Source: JAYFRE01 sp034926235 (lineage in GTDB: Bacteria > Pseudomonadota > Alphaproteobacteria > Rhodospirillales > Magnetospirillaceae). From it: a DNA stretch of 48,173 nucleotides. The DNA lies in assembly GCA_034926235.1 (NCBI GenBank), contig JAYFRE010000058.1:1-48173 (forward strand). Reading direction: 5' to 3'. Every line of letters starts with the position of its first letter. Position 1 is the stretch's first letter. The position numbers were made by a program, and so were the translations under genes. The notes below the pieces were generated by a model. It did no database searches. It was not told the origin of the DNA and worked only from the letters and a program-made list of their open reading frames with translations. Shown one piece after another: positions 26,438 to 33,421 of this stretch.

Positions 26438-26480
26438 TGTTCCCGTCGATCAGAATGCGCCGTTCGGTTCCGGCGCTTTT

Positions 26481-26519
26481 GAGAAAAGTGGGGGGACTTC
26501 TGTTGCCCGGCGTCCCCCC
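26481..26519 (-). terminator. rho-independent terminator of ssrA
   Basis: GGGGGGAC (26490-26497) pairs with GTCCCCCC (26512-26519). On the minus strand ACTTTTCTC follows. It ends the tmRNA precursor 16 nt beyond the tag stop codon region and separates it from sspB. Confidence 0.85.
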
Positions 26520-26786
26520 GGACCGCGCTTACGGACTAAGCCGCAGCGGCAAGTTCAACGTTGTCGTTGGCACTTGTTAGGGTTGACCCGATAACGGTGG
26601 TATCATGCCGAGCACAAACCTTATCTTTACTACGCGCGTCGATCCTGTTTCGCCCCCATAAGGCCCGACTATCCCGGTTTGGCCGGAAATATCGGGAATG
26701 GTGGAGGCGCCGGGTACCGCCCCCGGGTCCGCAACGCTTATTCCATAAGGTGTTTAGCGCCATAGCCGGAAAATCCGGCACCTCTA
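26520..26786 (-). ncRNA. ssrA: two-piece (circularly permuted) tmRNA
   Basis: A permuted alphaproteobacterial tmRNA read down from about 26786. The acceptor piece (about 26786-26699) has a pseudoknot (AGGTG...CACCT around GCCGGATTTTCCGGC), then GCGGACCCGGG, a 5-bp T-arm-like stem (CCGGG/CCCGG) and the encoded end CGCCTCCACCA at 26699. An intervening segment of about 41 nt (26698-26658) follows. The coding piece begins GGGGGCGAAACAGGATCGAC at 26657, and GGGGGCG can pair with CGCCTCC to rebuild the 7-bp acceptor stem. It carries the tag frame at 26571-26536. TATATT just upstream of the acceptor piece is a likely -10. It rescues stalled ribosomes. The 5' and 3' limits are approximate. Confidence 0.93.
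26536..26571 (-). other. tmRNA proteolysis-tag reading frame
   Basis: The resume codon GCC (26571-26569) opens an 11-codon frame encoding ANDNVELAAAA, ending in TAG at 26538-26536. With the tRNA-borne alanine, the appended tag would be AANDNVELAAAA. The hydrophobic-Ala-Ala C-terminus is the ClpX/ClpA degron. The N-terminal AND resembles adaptor-binding parts of other tags. Confidence 0.9.
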
Positions 26787-26952
26787 ATATAATGTCTTTC
26801 AGACGGTTGCGCCAGCCCGCAAGCGTCGTTTTGTCGTCGTTGGATGGCCCGTTCCGCTTCCCCATTGCTTTTTTCTATAGGAAGATGGGGTGTCGGGAGA
26901 GGCGATCCTTCCCATATAAGAAGAATACGACGCGACTATTCGGAGGTTTAGA

Positions 26953-27165
26953 ATGAGTGGACATGTCTACAAATTGATCGAGTTGGCCGGCAGTTCGCCC
27001 AAATCCTATGAGGACGCCATCGAGGGCGCGATCGCCAAGCTTGGCGAGGAGGCGAACGAGCTGCGTTGGTTCGAGGTGCGGGAAATGCGCGGCCATATCG
27101 ACAAGGGCAAGGTTGCGCATTACCAGGTTGTGTTGCGCGTCGGCTATGAGGGCTATCGCCCGTAG
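26953..27165 (+). CDS. dodecin family flavin-binding protein
   Basis: A 70-residue dodecin, a small protein that assembles into a hollow dodecamer storing flavins. Family pattern: VYKLIELAGSSPKSYEDAIE, then LRWFEVREMRGHIDKGKVAH with the flavin-stacking Trp and YQVVLRVGYEG. GGAGG lies 7 nt before the ATG. It is divergent from the tmRNA gene, and the shared upstream region holds the promoters of both. No partner gene is implied by the context. Length and motifs are typical. Confidence 0.95.
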   Translation: MSGHVYKLIELAGSSPKSYEDAIEGAIAKLGEEANELRWFEVREMRGHIDKGKVAHYQVVLRVGYEGYRP

Positions 27166-27284
27166 CATCCCGGTATGCCGCCCGCCCTGCCGCCGTTCCA
27201 AAGAATGGGGGACTCTCTCTCTTTCCGGCGCGGGGCGGGACATCCCGGTCAATGACGCGTCCTTTAATGATAAGGATTTCCGTC

Positions 27285-27512
27285 ATGAGCGATCCTGTGC
27301 ACGATAAGATAAGCGAACGGGCCTTTGCCTTGTGGGAACAGGCCGGGCGTCCCGATGGGTGCGATGTCGACCATTGGCTGGCAGCCGAGGCCGAAATCCG
27401 GACCGGAAGCGCGGGCGTGAAGAAAGCTGCGCCCCGTAAAACCGCGCCAAAGAAGACGGCGGCTATCCGAAAGGAACCCGCCGCGCGGAAGAAACCGCCC
27501 GCTGGACCTTAG
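27285..27512 (+). CDS. DUF2934 domain protein with lysine-rich basic tail
   Basis: A 75-residue protein. The first 40 residues match DUF2934 (KISERAFALWEQAGRPDGCD, then VDHWLAAEAEI). The last 35 form a histone-H1-like Lys/Ala/Pro tail (KKAAPRKTAPKKTAAIRKEP). The function of DUF2934 is unknown; the basic tail suggests nucleic-acid contact, which is inference. The start MSDPVHDKIS is preceded by AAGGA. An upstream in-frame ATG has no ribosome site. It sits between dodecin and another small unknown protein. Confidence 0.8.
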   Translation: MSDPVHDKISERAFALWEQAGRPDGCDVDHWLAAEAEIRTGSAGVKKAAPRKTAPKKTAAIRKEPAARKKPPAGP

Positions 27513-27563
27513 ACGCAAAGGCCGGGGCGGGCCGTTTGCAACAGAAAATGAAGGCAGGCCGTG

Positions 27564-27782
27564 ATGGACCCGCGTGACATGTATGCCGAGGTCAATATTC
27601 TGGTTTCGGCGATCGCCCGTGAATTGGGCCTATCGGAGCGGGAGGCCGCCCAGGCCATCGAAAAAGGCGAAATCGCCATTTCGATGGAACAAACGCCGGG
27701 TGGCGGACGCTTCCTGGCGCTGGCTTACAAGGGACGCAAGGGCCGGATCGACCAGAGTCTGTTCGGACTGGGCCACCCCTAA
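27564..27782 (+). CDS. small conserved-looking hypothetical protein
   Basis: A 72-residue protein that I do not recognise. It begins MDPRDMYAEVNILVSAIARE. It then has an amphipathic helix-turn pattern (LGLSEREAAQAIEKGEI) and a Gly-rich basic C-terminal half (GGGRFLALAYKGRKGRID). No signal peptide or membrane segment. AAGGCAGG precedes the ATG, with a GTG immediately before it as an alternative start. The stop codon overlaps the convergent DUF1491 stop by 4 bp. Coding is supported by the ribosome site and codon usage similar to its neighbours. Confidence 0.62.
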   Translation: MDPRDMYAEVNILVSAIARELGLSEREAAQAIEKGEIAISMEQTPGGGRFLALAYKGRKGRIDQSLFGLGHP

Positions 27783-28135
27783 TCCGGAATGGGGGCGGGC
27801 GGCGGCGTTTCACCAAAAGGCAAGCGGCCGTTCCGGTCTTCGATTTCCAGCACCCATAGATCGTAATCGCGCTCGATTTCGCGCGCGATATAGGCATCTG
27901 CTTTGGGTTCGTCCACGGGGTTTTGGCCGGTTCCCGCCTGCCAGGCCAGTGCGCCGGTGGCGGTGCGGGCCCGTGACAGCACGCGGAAGCGGCCATCCAT
28001 GAAATTCTGTTTGATCAGCAGCGCGCCCGCATCCGGATCGCCCCTGCGCGCCACGGTGGCGATGATGCCCTCGGTGGCCAAGGCGCGGATTCCGGCCTGA
28101 ATCCAAAGTTTGGATTTTAACCTGGGCTCGCTCAT
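27779..28135 (-). CDS. DUF1491 family protein
   Basis: A 118-residue alphaproteobacterial DUF1491 protein. Pattern: LKSKLWIQAGIRALATEGII, then VARRGDPDAGALLIKQNFMDG with RFRVLSRARTATGALAWQAG and ERDYDLWVLEIEDRNGR. Function unknown; cytoplasmic, with no membrane segments. The start MSEPRLKSK is the family-typical beginning; an extension of 10 codons is possible. It converges with the 72-residue unknown gene, the two 3' ends overlapping by 4 bp. Upstream lies a 470-bp gene-free AT-rich segment containing DnaA-box-like sites. Confidence 0.85.
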   Translation of the reverse strand: MSEPRLKSKLWIQAGIRALATEGIIATVARRGDPDAGALLIKQNFMDGRFRVLSRARTATGALAWQAGTGQNPVDEPKADAYIAREIERDYDLWVLEIEDRNGRLPFGETPPPAPIPD

Positions 28136-28605
28136 GGCCGGTTCTTCCCTGTGCGCATGGACCAAGGCGCGGTCTCATCGTTTTTCAGCCTTGAAACCGT
28201 CCCGGGAAGGAAGGCGCGGATAGGGGGGATAATTTTGTCCACAATAACGCCTTTCAGTTCTTTCCTGCGGCGGGGTTTGTCTTTGATTGCCCGAAGGACA
28301 GGAGCAATCGGTATCACGGCATATTTTCCTTATGCGGAGAGCGTGAGTCTTAAACCGCACAGTCCATTGTATTAAAACAATTTTTCGTGAATTTCAGGCG
28401 TTTTTATAGGGGCCGTGTCCCTTCTGGTAGAGGAAAAATGGATTCCTGCCGGTTCTTGGTGGGCAGAGAGAAAAACCAAAGATTTCAACTATTAGATTTA
28501 TAGATTTTCTTTTACCCTCATAGGGTGTGGATTTTCTTCCCTTAGTCCACAAACTTATCCACAGACTTCATCACACCTTATGCCAGCGATGCGAGGTTGT
28601 CCTGC
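28136..28605. other. 470-bp gene-free, partly AT-rich intergenic segment with DnaA-box cluster
   Basis: No convincing gene is present. The right half, especially 28365-28565, is much more AT-rich than the rest of the window. A perfect DnaA box TTATCCACA lies at 28555-28563. Near-matches are at 28235-28243 (TTGTCCACA), 28543-28551 (TAGTCCACA) and, inverted, 28526-28534 (AAATCCACA on minus). GATTT repeats at 28481, 28495, 28503 and 28530 precede the boxes in a stretch that could unwind. A replication-related or DnaA-regulated site is possible but unproven. The promoters of DUF1491 (minus) must also lie here. Confidence 0.5.
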
Positions 28606-29352
28606 TTACTCCTGCATGGAGGAAAGAGAGGGAAAGCGAGCCAATGCTTCGTTTTCCAAGGCACGCGTGGCGGGTTCGATCCGGTCTTTCAGCGTCGTCA
28701 TGAAACTCTTGCGGTCCAGATCGGCAGGAATTGGTTCCAGAAAGGCGATGGTGATGATTCCGGGATAACGCAGGAACGCATTCCTGCCCCAAAAAAGGCC
28801 GGAATTCAGCGCCACCGGGATCACGGGCGCGTTCAGGGCCGAACGCAGCATGGCCACGCCCGAATGATAATCGCCTGTCCGGCCCGGCGGTTGCCGGTGT
28901 CCCTCGGGAAAGATTACGATCTGGCGGTCGTCCCGGATGGCCTGGACCGATTCTTCGGTCATCTGTTTCAGCGCCTTCATGCCCGCGGCGCGGTCGATCG
29001 GAATTTGCCCGCTTTTGGACAGGTACCAGCCGATGAAGGGCAGACGCAGCAGTTCCTTCTTCAGGATGAAGGCGGGATCGCTGAGCAGACGGTGGAAAAT
29101 CATCGTATCCCAGGCCGATTGATGCTTGGCGGCGATCAGCACCGGTCCCTTGGGCAGGTTTTCCAATCCCCGGCACTCATAGGAAAGGCCGAGCACGGTC
29201 CGTTGCAGGAAGAGCGCCCCGTCGAGCCATAAGCGCGCCCCGCATTGCATCCAGAGTCTCGGTCCCAGCAGCAAGGGCAGATAAATCAGACAGACGAGCA
29301 GCGTCCAGGTCACGAACAGGACATGATAGCAAAGGGAACGGACGGCGGTCAC
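28606..29352 (-). CDS. plsC: 1-acyl-sn-glycerol-3-phosphate acyltransferase (PlsC/LPLAT)
   Basis: A 248-residue membrane-associated acyltransferase making phosphatidic acid from lysophosphatidic acid. An N-terminal membrane helix (about 6-28, LCYHVLFVTWTLLVCLIYLP) precedes the catalytic H-x4-D in AKHQSAWDT. The glycerol-phosphate-binding block is IVIFPEGHRQPPG, where the usual FPEGTR Thr is His. The start is GTG at 29352, one base after the ydcF-like stop, with GGAGGA 8 nt upstream. Longer readings run antisense to the neighbour and are rejected. It is the last gene of the ftsE-ftsX-DUF218-plsC unit. Confidence 0.9.
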   Translation of the reverse strand: MTAVRSLCYHVLFVTWTLLVCLIYLPLLLGPRLWMQCGARLWLDGALFLQRTVLGLSYECRGLENLPKGPVLIAAKHQSAWDTMIFHRLLSDPAFILKKELLRLPFIGWYLSKSGQIPIDRAAGMKALKQMTEESVQAIRDDRQIVIFPEGHRQPPGRTGDYHSGVAMLRSALNAPVIPVALNSGLFWGRNAFLRYPGIITIAFLEPIPADLDRKSFMTTLKDRIEPATRALENEALARFPSLSSMQE

Positions 29353-29353
29353 G

Positions 29354-29968
29354 TTAGGGATCCTCCTGCGATTCCAGCCATTGACGGAGCGAGGCCGCCA
29401 GGAATTTGTTGTATTCCGAAAAAACGAGTTGGGTCGTCCCCGGCCAGCGCCACCATTCGGATCCTTTGACCGCGCCGGGGAAAACCGGGTTGGGGATGAT
29501 CTGAATGTCAGGCATGGCGCGGCGGAATTCGACCAGACTCCGGCGCATATGGTAGCTGGCGGTGACCAGACGGAGCGATTTGTATCCCTCTTCGCGCATC
29601 CAGACGGCGGTTTCGACGGCGTTGCCGGCCGTGTCGGCGGCGGCATGGCCCAGCACGATTCGGCTGGCCGGGACGTCCCAGGGCTTTTGCAGCGATCGCA
29701 GCAGATCGGCGACGCCGACGCCCGGATGTACGCCGGAAATGAACAGTTTCTTGCCGAGCCCCTGATGCAGGAGCGCAAAACCGGTATCCAGCCTTTCGCT
29801 GCCCCCGGTCAGGACGACGATGGCGTCCGCCGGTGTGGCGTTGTCTTCGACCCGGCCCAGAAGATCGTCCGCGAACCACAGAAGGCCGCCGATCCAAAGA
29901 GTGGCCAGGCTGCAGAGCAGGAAAAAAAGGAAGCGGAACCCCGCCCAGGGTGAGGTGGAGGGCAGCAT
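29354..29968 (-). CDS. YdcF-like DUF218 membrane protein
   Basis: A 204-residue protein with one N-terminal membrane anchor (about 10-33) and a DUF218 domain. Hallmarks are DAIVVLTGGSERLDTG at the start of the domain, GHAAADTAGNAVETA in the middle, and LRLVTASYHMRRSLVEFRRA. The family includes ElyC/SanA/YdcF, envelope-linked proteins of uncertain biochemistry. It lies 10 bp downstream of ftsX and one base before plsC, so it is in the same operon. This suggests an envelope or division-related role, which is inference. Confidence 0.87.
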   Translation of the reverse strand: MLPSTSPWAGFRFLFFLLCSLATLWIGGLLWFADDLLGRVEDNATPADAIVVLTGGSERLDTGFALLHQGLGKKLFISGVHPGVGVADLLRSLQKPWDVPASRIVLGHAAADTAGNAVETAVWMREEGYKSLRLVTASYHMRRSLVEFRRAMPDIQIIPNPVFPGAVKGSEWWRWPGTTQLVFSEYNKFLAASLRQWLESQEDP

Positions 29969-29978
29969 CGGCGCGTCC

Positions 29979-30893
29979 CTAAATCATGCGGGCCAATACG
30001 CGGTGAACGGTCAGCCGCGCGGTCAGCATCGCCAGGGCGGCGGTCAGCAGCGGCAGGGTCAGCACGACGGCCCAGCCCAGCCAGGGCAGGGACAATCCGG
30101 CGACGAAGCCGCTTTCCATCCGGGCGCTGACGGTTTCGATGGCGATCATCAGGGGAATGGTGGGGACAAGCCCCATCAGGCCGCCTTTCAATCCCAGGAG
30201 CGCCGCATGACGGGCGAATTCGCGCGCGATATAGTCGTCAGTGGCGCCGATCTGGTGCAGAAGCCGCACCGTTTCCCGATGGATGGCCATGCCGGTATGG
30301 GTGGCGAAGACCACCATGGTCGAGGTGACGGCGGCGATCAGCAGGGCGGTGGACAAGGCCAGCCATTCGATCCGGCGCGACAGCCCGGTCAATTTCGAGA
30401 ACCACAGCCGGTGGTCGTCGATCGAGACCCCCGGTACGGCGGTGGCGATCCGGGCGGACAGGGCGGTAAGGTCGGGCATGTTCTGGGGATCGATGGCAAC
30501 ATCGATCAGCATCGGCAAAGGCAGCTCGGCGAGCAGATCGCTCCCCCCCAGCCAGGGTTCGAGCAGGGCGGCGACTCGTTCCCGGTCGAGCGTTTGTGCC
30601 GAGAGGATTCCGGGTGTCTCTTTCAGCAGGGCGATCGCGGTTTCGCTCCGCCGCCAGGTTTCTTTACTCGATTTCTGGGCATCGCCCGGCGCTGCGGCGA
30701 TTTCGACCGTGATGGTGCCGACAAGATCGCGTTCCCAGCGGCCGATCAGGCTGTTCAGAATGAAAACCGCCGCGATCGCCAGGGCGCAAAGCAGCACCAT
30801 CGGCGCGATCAGCCAGGGCAGAAAGGCGCCGGATGTGTCGTTTTTCAGCGGCAGCACGGAGTGGCGGCCTGTGGGGGGACGGCGCTTGTTCAT
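29979..30893 (-). CDS. ftsX: cell division protein FtsX
   Basis: A 304-residue permease-like partner of FtsE, controlling septal peptidoglycan hydrolases. A cytoplasmic N-terminus is followed by TM1 (about 27-50), a periplasmic domain (50-170), then three C-terminal TMs in the FtsX fold. The conserved ATHTGMAIHRETVRLLHQIG and DDYIAREFARHAALLG lie between TM2 and TM3. The ATG overlaps the ftsE stop as ATGA. The periplasmic domain is poorly conserved, as usual for alphaproteobacteria. Length is normal. Confidence 0.93.
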   Translation of the reverse strand: MNKRRPPTGRHSVLPLKNDTSGAFLPWLIAPMVLLCALAIAAVFILNSLIGRWERDLVGTITVEIAAAPGDAQKSSKETWRRSETAIALLKETPGILSAQTLDRERVAALLEPWLGGSDLLAELPLPMLIDVAIDPQNMPDLTALSARIATAVPGVSIDDHRLWFSKLTGLSRRIEWLALSTALLIAAVTSTMVVFATHTGMAIHRETVRLLHQIGATDDYIAREFARHAALLGLKGGLMGLVPTIPLMIAIETVSARMESGFVAGLSLPWLGWAVVLTLPLLTAALAMLTARLTVHRVLARMI

Positions 30894-31555
30894 TCCTGAA
30901 TCAGCCGGCTCTGGTCCAGATGCAGACGTGGATAGGACATCCTAGAGACCAGCGCTTCGTTATGGGTGGCGATGATGACGGTGGTGCCGAGCTTGTTCAG
31001 CTCCTCGAACAGATAGATCAGGCGCATGCCGATCTGGTCGTCCACATTGCCGGTCGGTTCGTCGGCGAGCAGCAGTTCGGGGCGTCCGATCACCGCTCTG
31101 GCGATCGCTGCGCGCTGTTTTTGCCCACCGGACAAGGTTCTCGGCAGGGCGTCGAGTTGTTCGGACAGTCCGACCCAGGACAAGAGGTCGGACACAAAAC
31201 GGCGGATTTCCGATTCGGGCGCGCCAGCCACGCGCATGGGCAACGCGACATTGTCGAAGGTCGACAGATGATCGAGCAGGCGGAAATCCTGAAACACGAC
31301 GCCGATGCGCCGTCGCAGCGAAGGCAGGATGTAGCGGGGTGTGCGCGCCATGTCGCGCCCGAACAGCTCGATCCGCCCGCGCGAGGGCTTCTGGCCCAGA
31401 TAGATCAGGCGCAGGAGCGACGATTTTCCCGCGCCTGAATTGCCGGTCAGGAAACAGAAAGAACCGGTGGGCAGGGCGAAGGAAATGTCCTGAAGAATCT
31501 CAGGACCATGTCCATAGCGCAGTCCGACATGGTCGAAATGAATCACATTGGTCAT
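30890..31555 (-). CDS. ftsE: cell division ATP-binding protein FtsE
   Basis: A 221-residue ABC ATPase. Walker A GNSGAGKS is at 38-45, the Q-loop Gln89 in VVFQDFRLL, the ABC signature LSGGQKQR at 141-148, Walker B LLLADEPTGN at 161-170, and the H-loop His198 in IATHN. With FtsX it couples cytoplasmic ATP hydrolysis to periplasmic cell-wall hydrolase activation at the septum. The start MTNVIHFDHVGLRYG is chosen from family alignment; 56 upstream codons in frame are Arg-rich and unrelated. The ribosome site is weak. The upstream spacer contains a 15-bp tandem repeat. Confidence 0.94.
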   Translation of the reverse strand: MTNVIHFDHVGLRYGHGPEILQDISFALPTGSFCFLTGNSGAGKSSLLRLIYLGQKPSRGRIELFGRDMARTPRYILPSLRRRIGVVFQDFRLLDHLSTFDNVALPMRVAGAPESEIRRFVSDLLSWVGLSEQLDALPRTLSGGQKQRAAIARAVIGRPELLLADEPTGNVDDQIGMRLIYLFEELNKLGTTVIIATHNEALVSRMSYPRLHLDQSRLIQE

Positions 31556-31579
31556 GCGCGGTCGGATTCCGTCTTGCCT

Positions 31580-31614
31580 GGGGCCTCGTTTCCAGGGGCC
31601 TCGTTTCCTGGGGC
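31580..31614. repeat. 15-bp tandem repeat between ftsE and the zinc-ribbon gene
   Basis: GGGGCCTCGTTTCC followed by A (31580-31594) is repeated with a final T (31595-31609), and a partial third copy GGGGC follows. It sits 25 bp upstream of the ftsE start codon, in its leader or promoter. Copy number could vary between strains. Confidence 0.65.
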
Positions 31615-31653
31615 AGAGGATCGCATGTCGGGCGCGGCCACGTCCAGCGCATG

Positions 31654-31682
31654 CTTGTGTTGCTGCAGGCGGAGCCCTATAA
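31654..31682 (+). promoter_or_regulatory. promoter of the zinc-ribbon/DUF3426 gene
   Basis: CTTGTG (31654-31659) and CTATAA (31677-31682) are separated by exactly 17 bp, a close match to the alphaproteobacterial housekeeping promoter. The start codon is 30 bp downstream, giving a leader of about 24 nt. Confidence 0.65.
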
Positions 31683-31712
31683 AGGAAGCTCTTGTAACGA
31701 TGCGTCCGGTCG

Positions 31713-32648
31713 ATGATCGTCACCTGCCCTTATTGCGAAGTCCGTTTTTCGGTTCCAGACGGCGCCATCGGTCCGAAAGGCCGTGCTTTGCGCTGCGCGC
31801 GCTGTGGCGGGCGCTGGCATGCCGATCCGCCGGGCGCTTTTGCGGGCGTTCCGGTCGATGGTATCGCCGAGTCCGCACCGGAGACGCCACCGCCGTCAAC
31901 CCCGCCTGCCTCGTCCCAGCCGGGGCTTTTGCCCGGAATCGATCTCGACACTCTGGAGGACGCGCCTCGGGAAGACGACGCGCCGCCGGGGGGCGACAAA
32001 TCCCTGCTCGACGTCACGTTCGACGCCAGCGATTTCGATGGCAGCGCCGAGTCGCCCGAAAACAGCCGGGACGATGGGGAAACACTGGACGATCCGCTTT
32101 CGGCGGACGAACCTGCGCCCATTCCCGATCTTTTCGTTTCGCCGGGTGCGCCGCCCCGCCGGCCGGCCCGGCGCAAGGGCGGTTTCGGATTGTGGCTTCT
32201 GTTCCTGCTTTTCGTCGGCGCAGGTAGCGCCGCCGGGCTCTATCTGCTTCAGGACGAGGTCATCACGCGCTTTCCGCAGGCGGCGAAGATCTACGAGGAT
32301 TTGGGACTGCGCGCCAAGATCGTCGGCGCGGGGCTGGCTTTCCGTAACATCGATTCCGAACGGGTTATGCAGGGCGACAGCGAAGTGCTGACCGTGCGCG
32401 GCGTCATCGCCAACATGACCGAGCGCTCTCGCGATGTTCCGACCCTGCATCTGGTTCTTTATGATGGCGACCGGATCGTCCAGGAAAAGATCGTGCAGCC
32501 GCCGCAGTCCAGCCTTGATGGCAGGGCCAATATCGGGTTCGTCCTGACATTGGACGCACCCGATCCCCATGCTACCCGGTTTGAGGTGACCTTCATCGCG
32601 GTCCCGGCCGACGAGGCGGCGTCTCCGGCTTCGTCCGGCGGGAAGTGA
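31713..32648 (+). CDS. zinc-ribbon (MJ0042-type) and DUF3426 membrane protein
   Basis: A 311-residue protein. Residues 1-38 are an MJ0042/zinc_ribbon_5 finger (CPYC at 5-8, CARC around 28-31). A long acidic, Pro/Ser-rich disordered stretch (about 45-150) follows. One membrane helix lies near 157-178 (GFGLWLLFLLFVGAGSAAGL). A C-terminal extracytoplasmic DUF3426-like domain carries the VRGVIANMTERSRDVPTLHL strand pattern. The family is widespread in Proteobacteria with no established function. It is divergent from ftsE, with its own promoter at 31654-31682. The ribosome site is weak, but the CPYC finger fixes the start. Confidence 0.85.
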   Translation: MIVTCPYCEVRFSVPDGAIGPKGRALRCARCGGRWHADPPGAFAGVPVDGIAESAPETPPPSTPPASSQPGLLPGIDLDTLEDAPREDDAPPGGDKSLLDVTFDASDFDGSAESPENSRDDGETLDDPLSADEPAPIPDLFVSPGAPPRRPARRKGGFGLWLLFLLFVGAGSAAGLYLLQDEVITRFPQAAKIYEDLGLRAKIVGAGLAFRNIDSERVMQGDSEVLTVRGVIANMTERSRDVPTLHLVLYDGDRIVQEKIVQPPQSSLDGRANIGFVLTLDAPDPHATRFEVTFIAVPADEAASPASSGGK

Positions 32649-32729
32649 CAGCGCCCGGCCTGGCGTCTTTTCCTCGCAGGCGGGATCGTCCATAATTCTT
32701 CCGGCCACCATTTCCAAGAGGCCTTTCGG

Positions 32730-33383
32730 GTGCCAGACGAGGACCGATCCGACCCCGACCCCGACCCCGGCCACTCCGCGCGGATGCCGGCGTCGCGTCT
32801 TTTGCGCGCCTTCGCATCCCAGTGGACGGCGGAACGCGTCCGCCTTGGAGATGTCGCCGATGCGCTGGGGGACAGGGCTTACGGTCTGCTTTTACTGATC
32901 TTCGCCTTTCCCAACATCTTTCCCCATCCCATCCCCGGCCTGTCCGCCCTGCTGGGCGTGCCGCTGATGCTGGTTGCGGTGCAGCTTCTGATCGGTCTGC
33001 CGAAGCCCTGGTTTCCGAAAGTACTGGGCGACCGGTCGATGGCGAGAGCTGATTTCGTCCGGATGGTCGAGGCGATCATTCCCTGGATCGAACGGATGGA
33101 GCGTTTCTTGCGTCCCCGGATCCTCTTCTTGTCCGGCCGTTCGGCGGAACGGATGCTGGCCGCCTTGTGTCTGGTCCTGGCGACAGTGCTCGCCTTGCCG
33201 ATTCCGCTCGGCAACATCCTGCCGGCCCTGGCCGTTTCCCTGATCGCCTTGGGATTGGTCGAACGCGACGGCGCGGCCATCCTTGCCGGGGTCGTCGTCG
33301 GCGCGGTCAGCCTGGCCGTGGTCGGCGCGGTCGTGATCGCGGCGTTCAAGATGTTCATCTTCTTTCTCGGTCAGGCGTTCTGA
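32730..33383 (+). CDS. ExoD-family exopolysaccharide synthesis protein
   Basis: A 217-residue ExoD (PF06055) membrane protein. A short cytoplasmic N-terminus leads to the conserved RVRLGDVADALGDRAYGLLL, then IFAFPNIFPHPIPGLSALLG. A basic linker follows (PKPWFPKVLGDRSM), then two or three C-terminal hydrophobic helices. ExoD affects exopolysaccharide production and alkali tolerance in rhizobia; its mechanism is unknown. The GTG start at 32730 is chosen because AAGAGG lies 8 nt upstream; ATG 18 codons later (MPASRLLRAF) is the alternative. It is 38 bp ahead of the CNNM/CBS gene, a probable operon. Confidence 0.87.
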   Translation: MPDEDRSDPDPDPGHSARMPASRLLRAFASQWTAERVRLGDVADALGDRAYGLLLLIFAFPNIFPHPIPGLSALLGVPLMLVAVQLLIGLPKPWFPKVLGDRSMARADFVRMVEAIIPWIERMERFLRPRILFLSGRSAERMLAALCLVLATVLALPIPLGNILPALAVSLIALGLVERDGAAILAGVVVGAVSLAVVGAVVIAAFKMFIFFLGQAF

Positions 33384-33421
33384 CCTCGATGGGTTGAAAA
33401 GGAGCCTACCCAGGAAAAGCC

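Noticed and set aside
28132..28317. 61-codon minus-strand frame overlapping the DUF1491 start codon as ATGA
   Set aside because: The overlap suggested coupling, but the frame starts with GTG, lacks a ribosome site and has no coding signature; the competing plus-strand frame at 28151-28375 is equally unconvincing.
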